From the NCBI GenBank assembly GCA_007123425.1, contig SKLC01000327.1:1-14103 (forward strand): DNA of 14,103 bases. The letters run 5' to 3'. A model generated the notes under the pieces. That model did not search any database. It was not told the DNA's origin and worked only from the letters and a program-made list of their open reading frames with translations. Position 1 is the first letter of the stretch. The number at the start of each line of letters is the position of its first letter. The stretch is from Nitriliruptoraceae bacterium. GTDB lineage: Bacteria; Actinomycetota; Nitriliruptoria; Nitriliruptorales; Nitriliruptoraceae. The position numbers and the translations under genes are program-made. Shown piece by piece: positions 1 through 7,484 of this stretch.

Positions 1-9
1 ACGCCGCGA

Positions 10-219
10 TCAGCCCGCGTCGACGGGCGCCTGCGGCCGGGCGATCGTGCCGGGGCGTCCCAGGCGCCGGTGGCGGGCCCTGCTGAATGCGGCGGGCAGG
101 GTGGCGCCGAGCAGACCGGGTATCAGCAGCCACATGGGGCCACCGACGAGGACGACGGCGAGCGCGGCTCCGGCCAGCGCTGCCGCGACGGTGCCCACGG
201 GCAGAAGTCGTGCGTCCAC
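10..219 (-). CDS. Possible small two-helix membrane protein (69 aa)
   Basis: I do not recognise this gene. Read from a GTG at 219-217, it gives 69 residues ending at a TGA at 12-10. Two hydrophobic stretches, roughly residues 5-25 and 29-44, are separated by a GGP turn. A basic segment follows (SRARHRR, about 46-52), which suggests a helical hairpin in the membrane with a cytoplasmic tail. Third codon positions are almost all G or C, as in the neighbouring real genes. The frame stays open much further upstream, but that part is Arg/Ala/Pro-rich and looks like antisense shadow of arc, so I chose the GTG just before the hydrophobic part. No strong ribosome binding site is visible. It would be transcribed divergently from arc. 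It could still be a chance open frame in GC-rich DNA. Confidence 0.42.
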   Translation of the reverse strand: MDARLLPVGTVAAALAGAALAVVLVGGPMWLLIPGLLGATLPAAFSRARHRRLGRPGTIARPQAPVDAG

Positions 220-362
220 GTGTGTCCCCGGTCCGGTCAGCGTGCGCGAGCGCCTCGAAACACCCGTGGTGGGGCCGACGGACACGTCTTGACGAGGCCC
301 GACGAGTATGTGGGTTGGCGGGCGAGACAGCACCCGTCTGGCCCTGTCCGATCGGGAGACGA

Positions 363-381
363 GTCGCGCGGATCCCGCGAC
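363..381. repeat. Inverted repeat upstream of arc
   Basis: GTCGCG (363-368) and CGCGAC (376-381) form a perfect 6-bp inverted repeat around a 7-base centre. It lies about 38 bases upstream of the candidate arc -10 element. It could be an operator or a chance dyad in GC-rich DNA. Confidence 0.3.
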
Positions 382-419
382 GGGGCTCGAGGTAGCGCTC
401 CACCGCGGGCCGGCTCTCG

Positions 420-425
420 TACACT
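420..425 (+). promoter_or_regulatory. Candidate -10 element for arc
   Basis: TACACT matches the TANNNT form of actinobacterial housekeeping -10 boxes and stands out in GC-rich surroundings. It would give a leader of roughly 65 bases before the arc GTG. No clear -35 hexamer is visible at normal spacing, so the call rests on the -10 alone. Confidence 0.35.
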
Positions 426-497
426 CGCCGGCGCGGCGCCGGTGGGAGGAGATGGCCCGCCGGGCCACGCCGACCACGGCGGCAGGAGAGGACACAG

Positions 498-2303
498 GTG
501 GACGGTCCGCAGGAGCATCCCCAGGACGAGCCGCGACCCGAGGCGTCCGCGCCGGGGGCCGGCCGCGAGCCCGACCCGCCGCTGCCCGAGGACCCCGACG
601 CGCTCGCCGCGGAGGCGAAGTACCTGCGTGAGGAGGTGGAGCTGCTCCGGCGCCGCCTCGAGAGCGCGCCCACGCGCATCCGCGTCCTCGAGGAGCGGCT
701 GCTGGAGACCAAGGGGCAGCTGCAGTCCTCGCAGACCCAGAACATGAAGCTGGCCGACACGCTGCGGCAGGCACGGGAGCAGCTGGCCGCGCTCCGCGAG
801 GAGGTGGAGCGGCTCTCGAGCCCGCCGCAGAGCTACGGCACCTTCCTCGCGCCGGGCGAGGACGAGGGCACCGCGGTGGTGATGGCCTCCGGCCGCAAGA
901 TGGAGGTGCAGCTGGGCCCCGAGGTCGAGGGTGACGAGCTGCACCGGGGCCAGGAGGTGCTGCTCAACGAGGCCATGAACGTCGTCGCCACCCGCGAGTA
1001 CGAGGACCGTGGGGAGATCATGACGATCTCCGAGCGCCTCGACGACGGCCGGCTGCTGGTGATCGGCAGCACCGACGACGAGCGTGTCGTGCACCTCGCC
1101 CACCCGCTGCGCGAGCTGCCGCTGAAGGCCGGGGACTCGGTGCTGGTCGACGCGCGGTCCAACAGCGCCGTGGAGCGCATCCCCAAGGCCGAGGTCGAGC
1201 AGCTCATCCTCGAGCAGGTGCCCGACATCACCTACGAGCAGATCGGTGGGCTGGGCGACCAGGTCGAGGCGATCCGCGACGCGGTCGAGCTGCCCTACCT
1301 CCACGCGGAGCTGTTCATCGAGCACGAGCTGCGCGCGCCCAAGGGCATCCTGCTCTACGGCCCGCCGGGCTGCGGCAAGACGATGATCGCCAAGGCCGTG
1401 GCCAACTCCCTGGCTCAGCGGGTCGCCGAGCGCACCGGCCAGACCGAGGTCAGGAGCTACTTCCTCAACGTCAAGGGCCCCGAGCTGCTCAACAAGTACG
1501 TCGGCGAGACCGAGCGCCAGATCCGGCTGATCTTCCAGCGTGCGCGCGAGAAGTCCGCGGAGGGCTTCCCCGTCATCGTCTTCTTCGACGAGATGGAGTC
1601 GCTGTTCCGCACCCGCGGCTCGGGGGTGTCCTCGGACGTGGAGACCACGATCGTGCCGCAGCTGCTGGCCGAGATCGACGGGGTGGAGTCGCTCAAGGAC
1701 GTCGTGGTCATCGGCGCCTCCAACCGCGAGGACATGATCGACCCGGCGATCCTGCGGCCGGGCCGCCTGGACGTGAAGATCAAGGTGGACCGGCCCGACG
1801 AGGACGCGGCCCGGGAGATCTTCAGGATCTATCTGCACGACAAGCTCCCGCTGCACCCCGACGAGCTCGCCAGCCACGGCGGCGACGCCACGGCCGCCAT
1901 CGACGCGATGATCGACGCGACCGTGGCCAAGATGTATGCCACCGAGCCGGACAACGAGTTCCTCGAGGTCACCTACGCCAACGGCGAGAAGGAGATCCTG
2001 TACTTCCGGGACTTCAACTCCGGGGCGATGATCGAGAACGTCGTCGCGCGGGCGAAGAAGCTCGCGATCAAGCGCTACATCGACGACGGCGGCAAGGGCC
2101 TGATCACCGACGACCTGCGTCGGGCGATCCGCGACGAGTTCCGCGAGAACGAGGACCTGCCCAACACCACCAACCCGGACGACTGGGCGCGCATCTCCGG
2201 CAAGAAGGGCGAGCGCATCGTCTACGTGCGCACGCTGATCAGCGGGGAGCAGAGCCAGCCCGGTCGCTCGATCGAGAACGTCAGCGCGGGGCAGTACCTG
2301 TGA
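498..2303 (+). CDS. arc: Proteasome-activating AAA+ ATPase (ARC/Mpa)
   Basis: This hexameric ring ATPase (called Mpa in mycobacteria) recognises pupylated proteins, unfolds them and feeds them into the 20S proteasome. The 601 residues begin with a Pro/Glu-rich tail (about 1-33). A coiled coil (about 35-107) follows, which in this family binds Pup. Next come the OB-fold interdomain (about 110-245) and the AAA+ module. Visible motifs are Walker A GPPGCGKT (288-295), the pore-loop segment KYVGE (333-337), Walker B VIVFFDE (359-365) and RPGRLD (420-425). The C-terminus is GQYL, the same tail that mycobacterial Mpa uses to dock on the proteasome. The GTG start has AGGAG nine bases upstream, and the length is typical of the family. 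dop follows after 40 bases, so co-transcription is likely. Confidence 0.97.
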   Translation: MDGPQEHPQDEPRPEASAPGAGREPDPPLPEDPDALAAEAKYLREEVELLRRRLESAPTRIRVLEERLLETKGQLQSSQTQNMKLADTLRQAREQLAALREEVERLSSPPQSYGTFLAPGEDEGTAVVMASGRKMEVQLGPEVEGDELHRGQEVLLNEAMNVVATREYEDRGEIMTISERLDDGRLLVIGSTDDERVVHLAHPLRELPLKAGDSVLVDARSNSAVERIPKAEVEQLILEQVPDITYEQIGGLGDQVEAIRDAVELPYLHAELFIEHELRAPKGILLYGPPGCGKTMIAKAVANSLAQRVAERTGQTEVRSYFLNVKGPELLNKYVGETERQIRLIFQRAREKSAEGFPVIVFFDEMESLFRTRGSGVSSDVETTIVPQLLAEIDGVESLKDVVVIGASNREDMIDPAILRPGRLDVKIKVDRPDEDAAREIFRIYLHDKLPLHPDELASHGGDATAAIDAMIDATVAKMYATEPDNEFLEVTYANGEKEILYFRDFNSGAMIENVVARAKKLAIKRYIDDGGKGLITDDLRRAIRDEFRENEDLPNTTNPDDWARISGKKGERIVYVRTLISGEQSQPGRSIENVSAGQYL

Positions 2304-2308
2304 GGGTG

Positions 2309-2323
2309 CGCCCGCCCCGGGCG
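2309..2323 (+). other. Small hairpin in the arc-dop spacer
   Basis: CGCCC and GGGCG can pair around a 5-base loop six bases after the arc stop. It is short and has no T-tract. It may be incidental or a weak RNA-processing or attenuation site between two genes that otherwise look like one operon. Confidence 0.2.
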
Positions 2324-2343
2324 GCGGCTGCGAGGCACGCCAC

Positions 2344-3822
2344 GTGAGCACACCCAAGTTCGTCGGCACCGAGACCGAGTTCGGCATCGCCGTGACGGGG
2401 CCCACCGAGGTCAACCCCGTGCTTGCCTCCTCGATGGTGGTGGGCGCCTACCGCGTCCCCGACGACATCCGCTGGGACCACACCGAGGAGCATCCGCTGC
2501 GCGACGCGCGGGGCTACGACGTGCCCGACGCGCACGAGCCGCCGAGCGACGACGAGCTGGGCCTGGCCAACACGGTGCTGACCAACGGCGCGCGCTTCTA
2601 CGTCGACCATGCCCACCCCGAGTACTCCAGCCCGGAGTGCTCCAATGCACGCGACCTGGTGATCTGGGACAAGGCGGGTGAGCGCATCCTGGCCGACGCG
2701 GCCCGCCGCGCGGAGGCCACCCTGCCCGAGGGCAGCCGGGTGCTGATCCACAAGAACAACACCGACGGCAAGGGCGCGGCCTACGGCACCCACGAGAACT
2801 ACCTGGTGCCGCGCTCGGTGCCGTTCGGCCGCCTGACCCGGCAGCTGCTGCCGTTCTTCGTCACCCGTCCGATCTACACCGGCGCCGGGCGCATCGGCAG
2901 CGAGATCGACGACCGGGTCGACTACCAGCTCACCCAGCGGGCGGACTTCTTCGAGGTCGAGATCGGCCTGGAGACCACGCTCAAGCGGCCGCTGATGAAC
3001 ACCCGGGACGAGCCCCACGCCGATCCGGAGCACTACCGCCGCCTGCACGTGATCAACGGCGACGCCAATCTCTGCGAGGTCGCCACCTTCGCCAAGGTCG
3101 GCACGATGATGATCGTGCTCGACCTCATCGAGGACGAGGCCCTCGACGAGGTGCCCACGCTCGCCCGGCCGGTCGAGGCGTTCCACACGGTCAGCCACGA
3201 CCTCGACTGCTCGGTGCCGCTGCTGCTCGAGGACGGGCGGCGCATGACCGCCCTGGAGATCCAGGGCTTCTACCTCGAGGCGGCCAAGCGCTACCTCAAG
3301 GACCGCGACCTGGACCCGGTCACCGCGGATGTGCTCGCCCGCTGGGAGGCGCTGCTGACCACGGCCGAAGCGGATCCGCGCGAGCTCGCGGGCCAGGTGG
3401 ACTGGGCGACCAAGCTCGACCTGCTCGAGGGGTATCGGCAGCGTCACGGCCTCGACTGGCACCACGACCGGCTCAAGATGGTCGACCTGCAGTACCACGA
3501 CGTGCGCGCCGACAAGGGCCTCTACCAGCGGCTCGCGGAGCGAGGACGTGTCGAGCGGCTGGTCGCCGAGTCCGAGATCGCCCATGCGGTCGACCATCCG
3601 CCCGAGGACACGCGGGCGTGGTTCCGCGGCGAGTGCCTGCGCCGCTTCCGGGGTCAGATCGTGGCGGCTGGCTGGGACTCGCTGATCTTCGACACCGGCG
3701 GGGACGCGTTGCAGCGCGTGCCCATGATGGAGCCCGGGCGCGGCACCCGCGCCCACGTCGGCCGACTCCTCGACGAGGTGACCAGCGCCGAGGAGCTGCT
3801 CGCGGAGCTCACGGGTGGGTGA
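2344..3822 (+). CDS. dop: Pup deamidase / depupylase Dop
   Basis: Dop converts the C-terminal Gln of Pup to Glu, making it ready for ligation, and also cleaves Pup from tagged proteins. The 492 residues fit the family, which is near 500. The N-terminus has the GTETEFG motif with the metal-binding Glu10. Residues about 37-77 form the insertion (the Dop loop) that separates Dop from PafA. The motif YVDHAHPEYSSPEC (about 86-99) carries the expected catalytic Asp88. HKNNTDGKG, THENY and RDEPHADPEHYRRLH are further family blocks. The GTG start is set by the conserved N-terminus; its ribosome binding site is weak (GCGAGG), which fits translation coupled to arc 40 bases upstream. PafA at 9217 is its paralogue and lacks the Dop loop. 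Confidence 0.97.
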   Translation: MSTPKFVGTETEFGIAVTGPTEVNPVLASSMVVGAYRVPDDIRWDHTEEHPLRDARGYDVPDAHEPPSDDELGLANTVLTNGARFYVDHAHPEYSSPECSNARDLVIWDKAGERILADAARRAEATLPEGSRVLIHKNNTDGKGAAYGTHENYLVPRSVPFGRLTRQLLPFFVTRPIYTGAGRIGSEIDDRVDYQLTQRADFFEVEIGLETTLKRPLMNTRDEPHADPEHYRRLHVINGDANLCEVATFAKVGTMMIVLDLIEDEALDEVPTLARPVEAFHTVSHDLDCSVPLLLEDGRRMTALEIQGFYLEAAKRYLKDRDLDPVTADVLARWEALLTTAEADPRELAGQVDWATKLDLLEGYRQRHGLDWHHDRLKMVDLQYHDVRADKGLYQRLAERGRVERLVAESEIAHAVDHPPEDTRAWFRGECLRRFRGQIVAAGWDSLIFDTGGDALQRVPMMEPGRGTRAHVGRLLDEVTSAEELLAELTGG

Positions 3823-4756
3823 GCGGCCCGGCCGGCGAACAGGGGCGGTCCTGGTCGCGACCGCCGCGCTCGTCGCTGCCTGCGATCAGGGCGCGGACGA
3901 GTCGGACGCGAGGGGCTGGGAGCGGGTCGACGAGCAGCCGGTGACCCCGCCCGCCGAGGCGCTGGTGTCGCCGATGTGGCTGGCCACCGACCCGGCATCG
4001 CTGCAGGAGGGCTGGACCCGGTTCGGCCTCGAGGGCGACCCGCCCGACCTCGACCTCGAGGCGCGCCTGGCGCTGCTGGTCGACACGCCCGGACACGAGG
4101 ACTGCCCTCGCGACATCACCGACGTCGCGATGCATGCGGAGCCGGCCGTGCCCGTCCCGCCCGACGAGGAGGACGTGCAGGCGCTGGACCGCCACCTCGA
4201 GATCGAGGTGCTTCGGGCCCGGGACCACGACGAGCCCTGCCGGGGCGGGCCCGCGCCGCGCGTCCAGGTCCTGGCGGTGGACCGGGCATCGCTCGAGGGC
4301 GGGCCCTTCGACGTGCGGCTCGGGGGCTACCACGACGGGGCCAGCGCGTACTCGGTCACACCGCTCGACGAGCCGCCCGCGCTCGCAGCCCACGCCGACC
4401 ACGATCTGCGCCTGGACCCGCAGACGGTGCCGTCGGGGCAGCCTGTCGCCGCCCACATCGACCTGGGCCCACCGACCGAGCCGCGCGGCGACGAGGACCA
4501 CCATCTCGCGCAGCCCTCGGGAGCGATCGAGGCGGAGCTGGCCGCCTGGCGCGGCCACCAGTGGACGGCGATCGACCCCTCCGTGGTGACCGAGGCGTCC
4601 GGGAACGGCGACGACGAGGCGATCGCGCACGTCGACACCGACGACCTCGAGCCCGCGTGGTACCGGCTCCGGCTCGAGATCGACATCCCCGGCGACGAGT
4701 TCGCCAGCGCCCAGCGCCCTGCCGCGGTCTTCACCGTGGACGGCGATGCGGAGTGA
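3815..4756 (+). CDS. Predicted lipoprotein between dop and pup
   Basis: I do not recognise the family of this 313-residue protein. It starts with a short basic segment (MGERPGRR), a hydrophobic stretch and the lipobox LVAAC, so Cys23 should be lipidated and the protein tethered outside the membrane. The mature part is strongly acidic, rich in Asp and Glu. Cys97 and Cys142 could form a disulfide. Alternating hydrophobic runs such as RVQVLAVDR and WYRLRLEIDI suggest beta-sandwich domains; no catalytic motif stands out. The GTG start lies inside the last codons of dop (8-base overlap), with GGAG seven bases upstream, so translation is probably coupled to dop. Codon use matches the neighbours. 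The gene is well supported; its role and any link to pupylation are unknown. Confidence 0.85.
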   Translation: MGERPGRRTGAVLVATAALVAACDQGADESDARGWERVDEQPVTPPAEALVSPMWLATDPASLQEGWTRFGLEGDPPDLDLEARLALLVDTPGHEDCPRDITDVAMHAEPAVPVPPDEEDVQALDRHLEIEVLRARDHDEPCRGGPAPRVQVLAVDRASLEGGPFDVRLGGYHDGASAYSVTPLDEPPALAAHADHDLRLDPQTVPSGQPVAAHIDLGPPTEPRGDEDHHLAQPSGAIEAELAAWRGHQWTAIDPSVVTEASGNGDDEAIAHVDTDDLEPAWYRLRLEIDIPGDEFASAQRPAAVFTVDGDAE

Positions 4757-4773
4757 CGCGCCCTTTGGATCAT

Positions 4774-4792
4774 CGGCCCGCGGACCGGGCCG
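4774..4792 (+). terminator. Hairpin between the lipoprotein gene and pup
   Basis: CGGCCCG and CGGGCCG pair (7 bp) around a 5-base loop, 17 bases after the lipoprotein stop. There is no T-tract, which is common in high-GC actinobacteria. It also abuts the candidate pup -10 element, so it may act as an operator or leader structure. The GGCCCG/CGGGCC core recurs in two later spacers. Confidence 0.4.
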
Positions 4793-4796
4793 GCGA

Positions 4797-4802
4797 TACA
4801 GT
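4797..4802 (+). promoter_or_regulatory. Candidate -10 element for pup
   Basis: TACAGT fits TANNNT and lies 35 bases before the pup GTG. It stands out in a GC-rich spacer. No good -35 element is visible at 16-18 bases; the upstream hairpin occupies that space. A separate promoter would let pup be made in excess over arc and dop. Confidence 0.35.
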
Positions 4803-4837
4803 GATCTCTCGGAGCCCGACGAGGTGAGGAGCCCCAG

Positions 4838-5032
4838 GTGAGCGAGGGCGGACAGACGCGCAAGAGCGGGTCCTCGCGAGAGGAGCCCGAGGAGCAGGTC
4901 GAGGCGCAGGACGGCACCGACGAGCGGGAGCTGCTCGACGACGTGGACGAGCTCATGGACGAGATCGATGACGTCCTGGAGTCGAACGCCGAGGAGTTCG
5001 TCCGCAACTACGTCCAGAAGGGCGGCCAGTAG
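4838..5032 (+). CDS. pup: Prokaryotic ubiquitin-like protein Pup
   Basis: Pup is the small, largely disordered modifier that PafA links to lysines of target proteins. This 64-residue protein is rich in Asp and Glu. Its C-terminal half contains the ARC-binding helix region (about 30-58), and it ends in VRNYVQKGGQ, the family hallmark. The final residue is Gln, so Dop must deamidate it to Glu before ligation. The GTG start has AGGAG six bases upstream, a strong site that fits an abundant protein. The length matches known Pup proteins. Unlike many actinobacteria, where pup directly follows dop and precedes prcB, it is separated here from dop by a lipoprotein gene and from prcB by a solute-binding-protein gene. 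Confidence 0.98.
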   Translation: MSEGGQTRKSGSSREEPEEQVEAQDGTDERELLDDVDELMDEIDDVLESNAEEFVRNYVQKGGQ

Positions 5033-5037
5033 CAGGC

Positions 5038-5057
5038 GGGCAGGGCTCGCCCTGCTC
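5038..5057 (+). terminator. Terminator-like hairpin after pup
   Basis: An 8-bp stem (one G-T pair) closes a 4-base CTCG loop, starting six bases after the pup stop. Core arms are GCAGGG and CCCTGC. No T-run follows, as is usual in high-GC actinobacteria. The position and the gene-free stretch beyond it support termination or 3'-end protection of a short pup transcript. Confidence 0.5.
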
Positions 5058-5384
5058 GCGCGATGCCGATGGGCAAGGGTGGTGTGCAGCCGCGCGCTAC
5101 GACGTCGCGCGACCCGCGGGATGCCGCGCCATCGCCGCGAGGCGCGCGGTGCCGTCCACCTCGCCACCCCACTGGCTCGCCGTGGCCGGCCGCCGGTGGG
5201 CTCCGGCGCCGACCGGCTGATGCCCCCGCGTGACCAGCCGTGCTCTCGTGCCTGCCGGGTGGTTCGCCATGGCCACGTCACGCTCGGAGGCGCGGGCGTG
5301 GGGCGTGGCGGGCACGAGCCGGAGGTGGCCTCGGCGGGTCATGATGGCTCCTGGCGGGCGGTCGGGGGACCGTAGGTGAGCGCC

Positions 5385-5404
5385 GTGCTGTCGTGCTGTC
5401 GTGC
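5385..5404. repeat. Short tandem repeat, 8-base unit
   Basis: GTGCTGTC occurs twice in direct succession (5385-5392 and 5393-5400), followed by a partial third copy, GTGC. It lies in the gene-free stretch upstream of the solute-binding-protein gene. The function is unknown. Confidence 0.6.
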
Positions 5405-5665
5405 GCAGCATGCCGGGATGGTCGTCCGGCCACCACGGGCACAGGCCACCGATCCGTCCGCCGCATGGCCCGGTGCGGGCGGGACGTTCGGCAGTGTGCG
5501 CTGATCGCTCGTTTCGAGCCGTGGGCGGCCCCGAGGCGGGGAGTCTCGCTGCGGAGATCGAAGAGTACTGGGGGCGCCGAAGTAGTGGGCCGGCGCCGGG
5601 CGCGTCCGGCAGCATCGAGCAGAGGCGTCACGTCGGCCGCAGGCCCGGTGGAGGTTCGATCTCGC

Positions 5666-7369
5666 ATGGAACGCGCTCGCGCGCATGGGACACGGCTGCT
5701 GCTGCGCGGCTACGGGCCGCTGCTCGCCTTCCTGGTCTTCTTCGCGCTCATGGCGGCCATGGCACCCACGGTCGCCCCCACGACGAGCGCGGCCGCCGGG
5801 GTGGCGTCGGACCCCGCCGACGTTCGCGCAGGCGACGACCCGGGGTCGGCCCCGGCGTCGCCGGAGACCGACGAGCACGACTCGGCGGCCGACGTTGAGG
5901 GGCCCGCGGTGACGGCCCCGGAGTCGACGGCGCCGTCCTCCGATCAGGAAGGCGACACGCCCGAGGAGGACGAGCAGCCCGAGGCATCGGGCGGGGCCAC
6001 GGCGGGCGGCGTGTCGGCGTGTGACGATCGCGAGCTGCAGATCCCCGGCGACCCCTACTCGCCACCGTGCGTGGCCTTCGACGGCGACAACGGCGGCGCC
6101 ACCGCGCGGGGCGTGACGTCGGACGAGATCGTCATCTCGGCCCGGACGCCCGACACGGCCGGCTTCCAGGACGCGCTGGCCGAGATGGGCGACGGGGCGA
6201 TCGCCGACTCGCAGCAGGACGTGCGCCGCACGATCGAGGGGCTGGTCGACTACGTCAACGAGCGCTTCGAGCTCTACGGCCGCACGCTGCGGGTGGAGTT
6301 CTTCGACGGCACGGGCGACACGATGGAGGAGTCGCTGGGCGGCGGGCAGGCCCAGGCGCAGGCCGACGCGCTCACCGTCGCCGGTGACATCGAGGCGTTC
6401 GCCGAGATCAATGCCACGACCGAGCCCTTCGGGGACGGCCTGGCCCGCGAGGGCGTGATCGCGATCGGCGCGCCCCATCTGTCCTCCGAGTGGATGGCCG
6501 AGCGGGCTCCCTACGCCTGGAGCGCGGCCACCGACTGCTCCACCATCGCCCGCAGCTCCTCGGAGTTCGGCAACGTCCGGCTGCGGGGCGAGGACGCGGC
6601 CCACGCCGGCGGCGACCTGCAGGGCCAGCCGCGCAACATGGCGACCGTCGTGCCCGAGAACGCGGTCTACCAGGAGTGTCTGGCCGCCGCGGAGCAGTCG
6701 GCCCGTGATGCGGGCTTCGAGCCCCCGATGGCGCTGAGCTACTCGCTCGACATCTCCACGATGTCCAACCAGGCCGCCAACATCGTCGCGCGCCTGCAGA
6801 GCGAGGGGATCACCACCGTGACCTGCTCGTGCGACCCGGTCCTGCCGGTGTTCCTCACCGCCCGGGCACAGGAGCAGAGCTATCACCCGGAGTGGATCGT
6901 CACCGGCAGCGGCTTCACCGACCAGGACGTGGTGGGGCAGCTGATGAACCAGGAGCAGTGGGCCCGTGCCTTCGGTATCAGCTACAACGCGTCGGCGCAG
7001 CCGATGGAGTCGACGCTGGCCTACAACGCCTACAAGCAGGTGCGCGACGACGAGCCGGCCTTCGCCGTGGGGTCGATGTACGCCTCGCTGTACCTGCTGG
7101 CCATCGGCATCCAGGGCGCGGGTCCGGATCTGACCCCCGAGACCTTCCAGCAGGGCATGTTCGACTACCCCGGTGGCACGGGGCCGATGGGCACCTGGGG
7201 GTTCGGCCCCGACAACTTCAGCGCGCCGGAGGACTTCCGCGAGATCTACTGGGACCCCGGGGCGACCTCGACCTTCAACGGGCAGGCGGGGGCCTACGTC
7301 GAGACCGACCCGGGCGAGCGTCACCTTCCGGGCGAGCTGCCGGAGGGCGGGCCGCGGGTGCCGTGGTGA
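5666..7369 (+). CDS. Membrane-anchored periplasmic-binding (LivJ-like) protein
   Basis: This looks like a type 1 periplasmic-binding-fold receptor of the branched-chain amino acid (Leu/Ile/Val) family. It has 567 residues. A hydrophobic segment (about 17-33) after a basic start serves as signal or anchor. An acidic, low-complexity Pro/Glu/Asp/Ser linker runs to about residue 115. The binding domain then starts with Cys119 and Cys135 (in SPPC), probably a disulfide, followed by GGATARGVTSDEIVIS, typical of the first strand. Later blocks such as YNAYKQV and AVGSMYASLYLLA fit the second lobe. No permease or ATPase gene is adjacent, so it is an orphan receptor. I chose the ATG with GGAGG 11 bases upstream and a hydrophobic segment just after it. 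The frame opens earlier at 5393, but those residues are not protein-like. The ligand is unknown. Confidence 0.85.
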   Translation: MERARAHGTRLLLRGYGPLLAFLVFFALMAAMAPTVAPTTSAAAGVASDPADVRAGDDPGSAPASPETDEHDSAADVEGPAVTAPESTAPSSDQEGDTPEEDEQPEASGGATAGGVSACDDRELQIPGDPYSPPCVAFDGDNGGATARGVTSDEIVISARTPDTAGFQDALAEMGDGAIADSQQDVRRTIEGLVDYVNERFELYGRTLRVEFFDGTGDTMEESLGGGQAQAQADALTVAGDIEAFAEINATTEPFGDGLAREGVIAIGAPHLSSEWMAERAPYAWSAATDCSTIARSSSEFGNVRLRGEDAAHAGGDLQGQPRNMATVVPENAVYQECLAAAEQSARDAGFEPPMALSYSLDISTMSNQAANIVARLQSEGITTVTCSCDPVLPVFLTARAQEQSYHPEWIVTGSGFTDQDVVGQLMNQEQWARAFGISYNASAQPMESTLAYNAYKQVRDDEPAFAVGSMYASLYLLAIGIQGAGPDLTPETFQQGMFDYPGGTGPMGTWGFGPDNFSAPEDFREIYWDPGATSTFNGQAGAYVETDPGERHLPGELPEGGPRVPW

Positions 7370-7382
7370 TCCTCCTGCCGCC

Positions 7383-7400
7383 GGCCCGGTCGGACGGGCC
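7383..7400 (+). terminator. Hairpin after the solute-binding-protein gene
   Basis: GGCCCG and CGGGCC form a 6-bp stem with a 6-base loop, starting 13 bases after the stop codon. No T-tract follows. It shares its stem sequence with the hairpin before pup. It is probably a factor-independent-like terminator separating this gene from prcB. Confidence 0.4.
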
Positions 7401-7435
7401 TGCGGGCTGCGTACGCGCCGAGGGTGACGGGGGCA

Positions 7436-7441
7436 TAGGAT
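7436..7441 (+). promoter_or_regulatory. Candidate -10 element for prcB
   Basis: TAGGAT fits TANNNT and lies 43 bases before the prcB GTG, downstream of a terminator-like hairpin. No clear -35 element is seen. Similar TAGG-type elements sit before pafA and pafB. Confidence 0.33.
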
Positions 7442-7484
7442 CGCGGACCCGAGGCGCCCCGCCGAGTCGAGGAGGGAGGCGTCC

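Larger units (their letters stand above)
5033..5665. other. 633-base stretch with no convincing gene
   Basis: This is the longest gene-poor stretch in the window. Frames are open on both strands, but their translations are Arg/Ala/Pro-rich with no recognisable motif, and none has a good start site. I see the pup terminator hairpin at its left end, an 8-base tandem repeat at 5385-5404, a small dyad GCTCG-TTT-CGAGC at 5507-5519, and the ribosome binding site of the next gene. No tRNA, riboswitch or insertion-sequence signature is recognisable. It could hold the promoter and a long leader for the solute-binding protein, a small RNA, or remains of a lost gene. Confidence 0.5.

Noticed and set aside
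289..294. TTGACG as a -35 element for arc
   Set aside because: No TANNNT-like -10 is found 16-19 bases downstream, and it is too far from the TACACT element at 420.
237..2414. 725-codon open frame on the minus strand
   Set aside because: It lies antisense to arc, and its Leu/Val/Asp/His-rich, motif-free translation is the usual mirror of a high-GC coding frame.
2281..3756. 491-codon minus-strand open frame
   Set aside because: It is antisense to dop, which is clearly the real gene; composition is that of a shadow frame.
3809..5281. Minus-strand open frame across the lipoprotein gene and pup
   Set aside because: It runs opposite two well-supported genes, and its translation has no signal or motif.
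4968..5375. Plus-strand open frame overlapping the end of pup
   Set aside because: It starts inside pup in another frame, has Arg-rich composition and no ribosome binding site.
5097..5615. Minus-strand open frame in the gene-poor stretch after pup
   Set aside because: It is Arg/Pro/Ala/His-rich with no recognisable domain, and stop-free frames are common at this GC content.
5393..5665. Earlier in-frame start for the receptor gene, adding 91 residues
   Set aside because: The extra residues are Arg/Cys/Ala-rich and not protein-like. The ATG at 5666 has GGAGG at a suitable distance and places the hydrophobic segment at the N-terminus.
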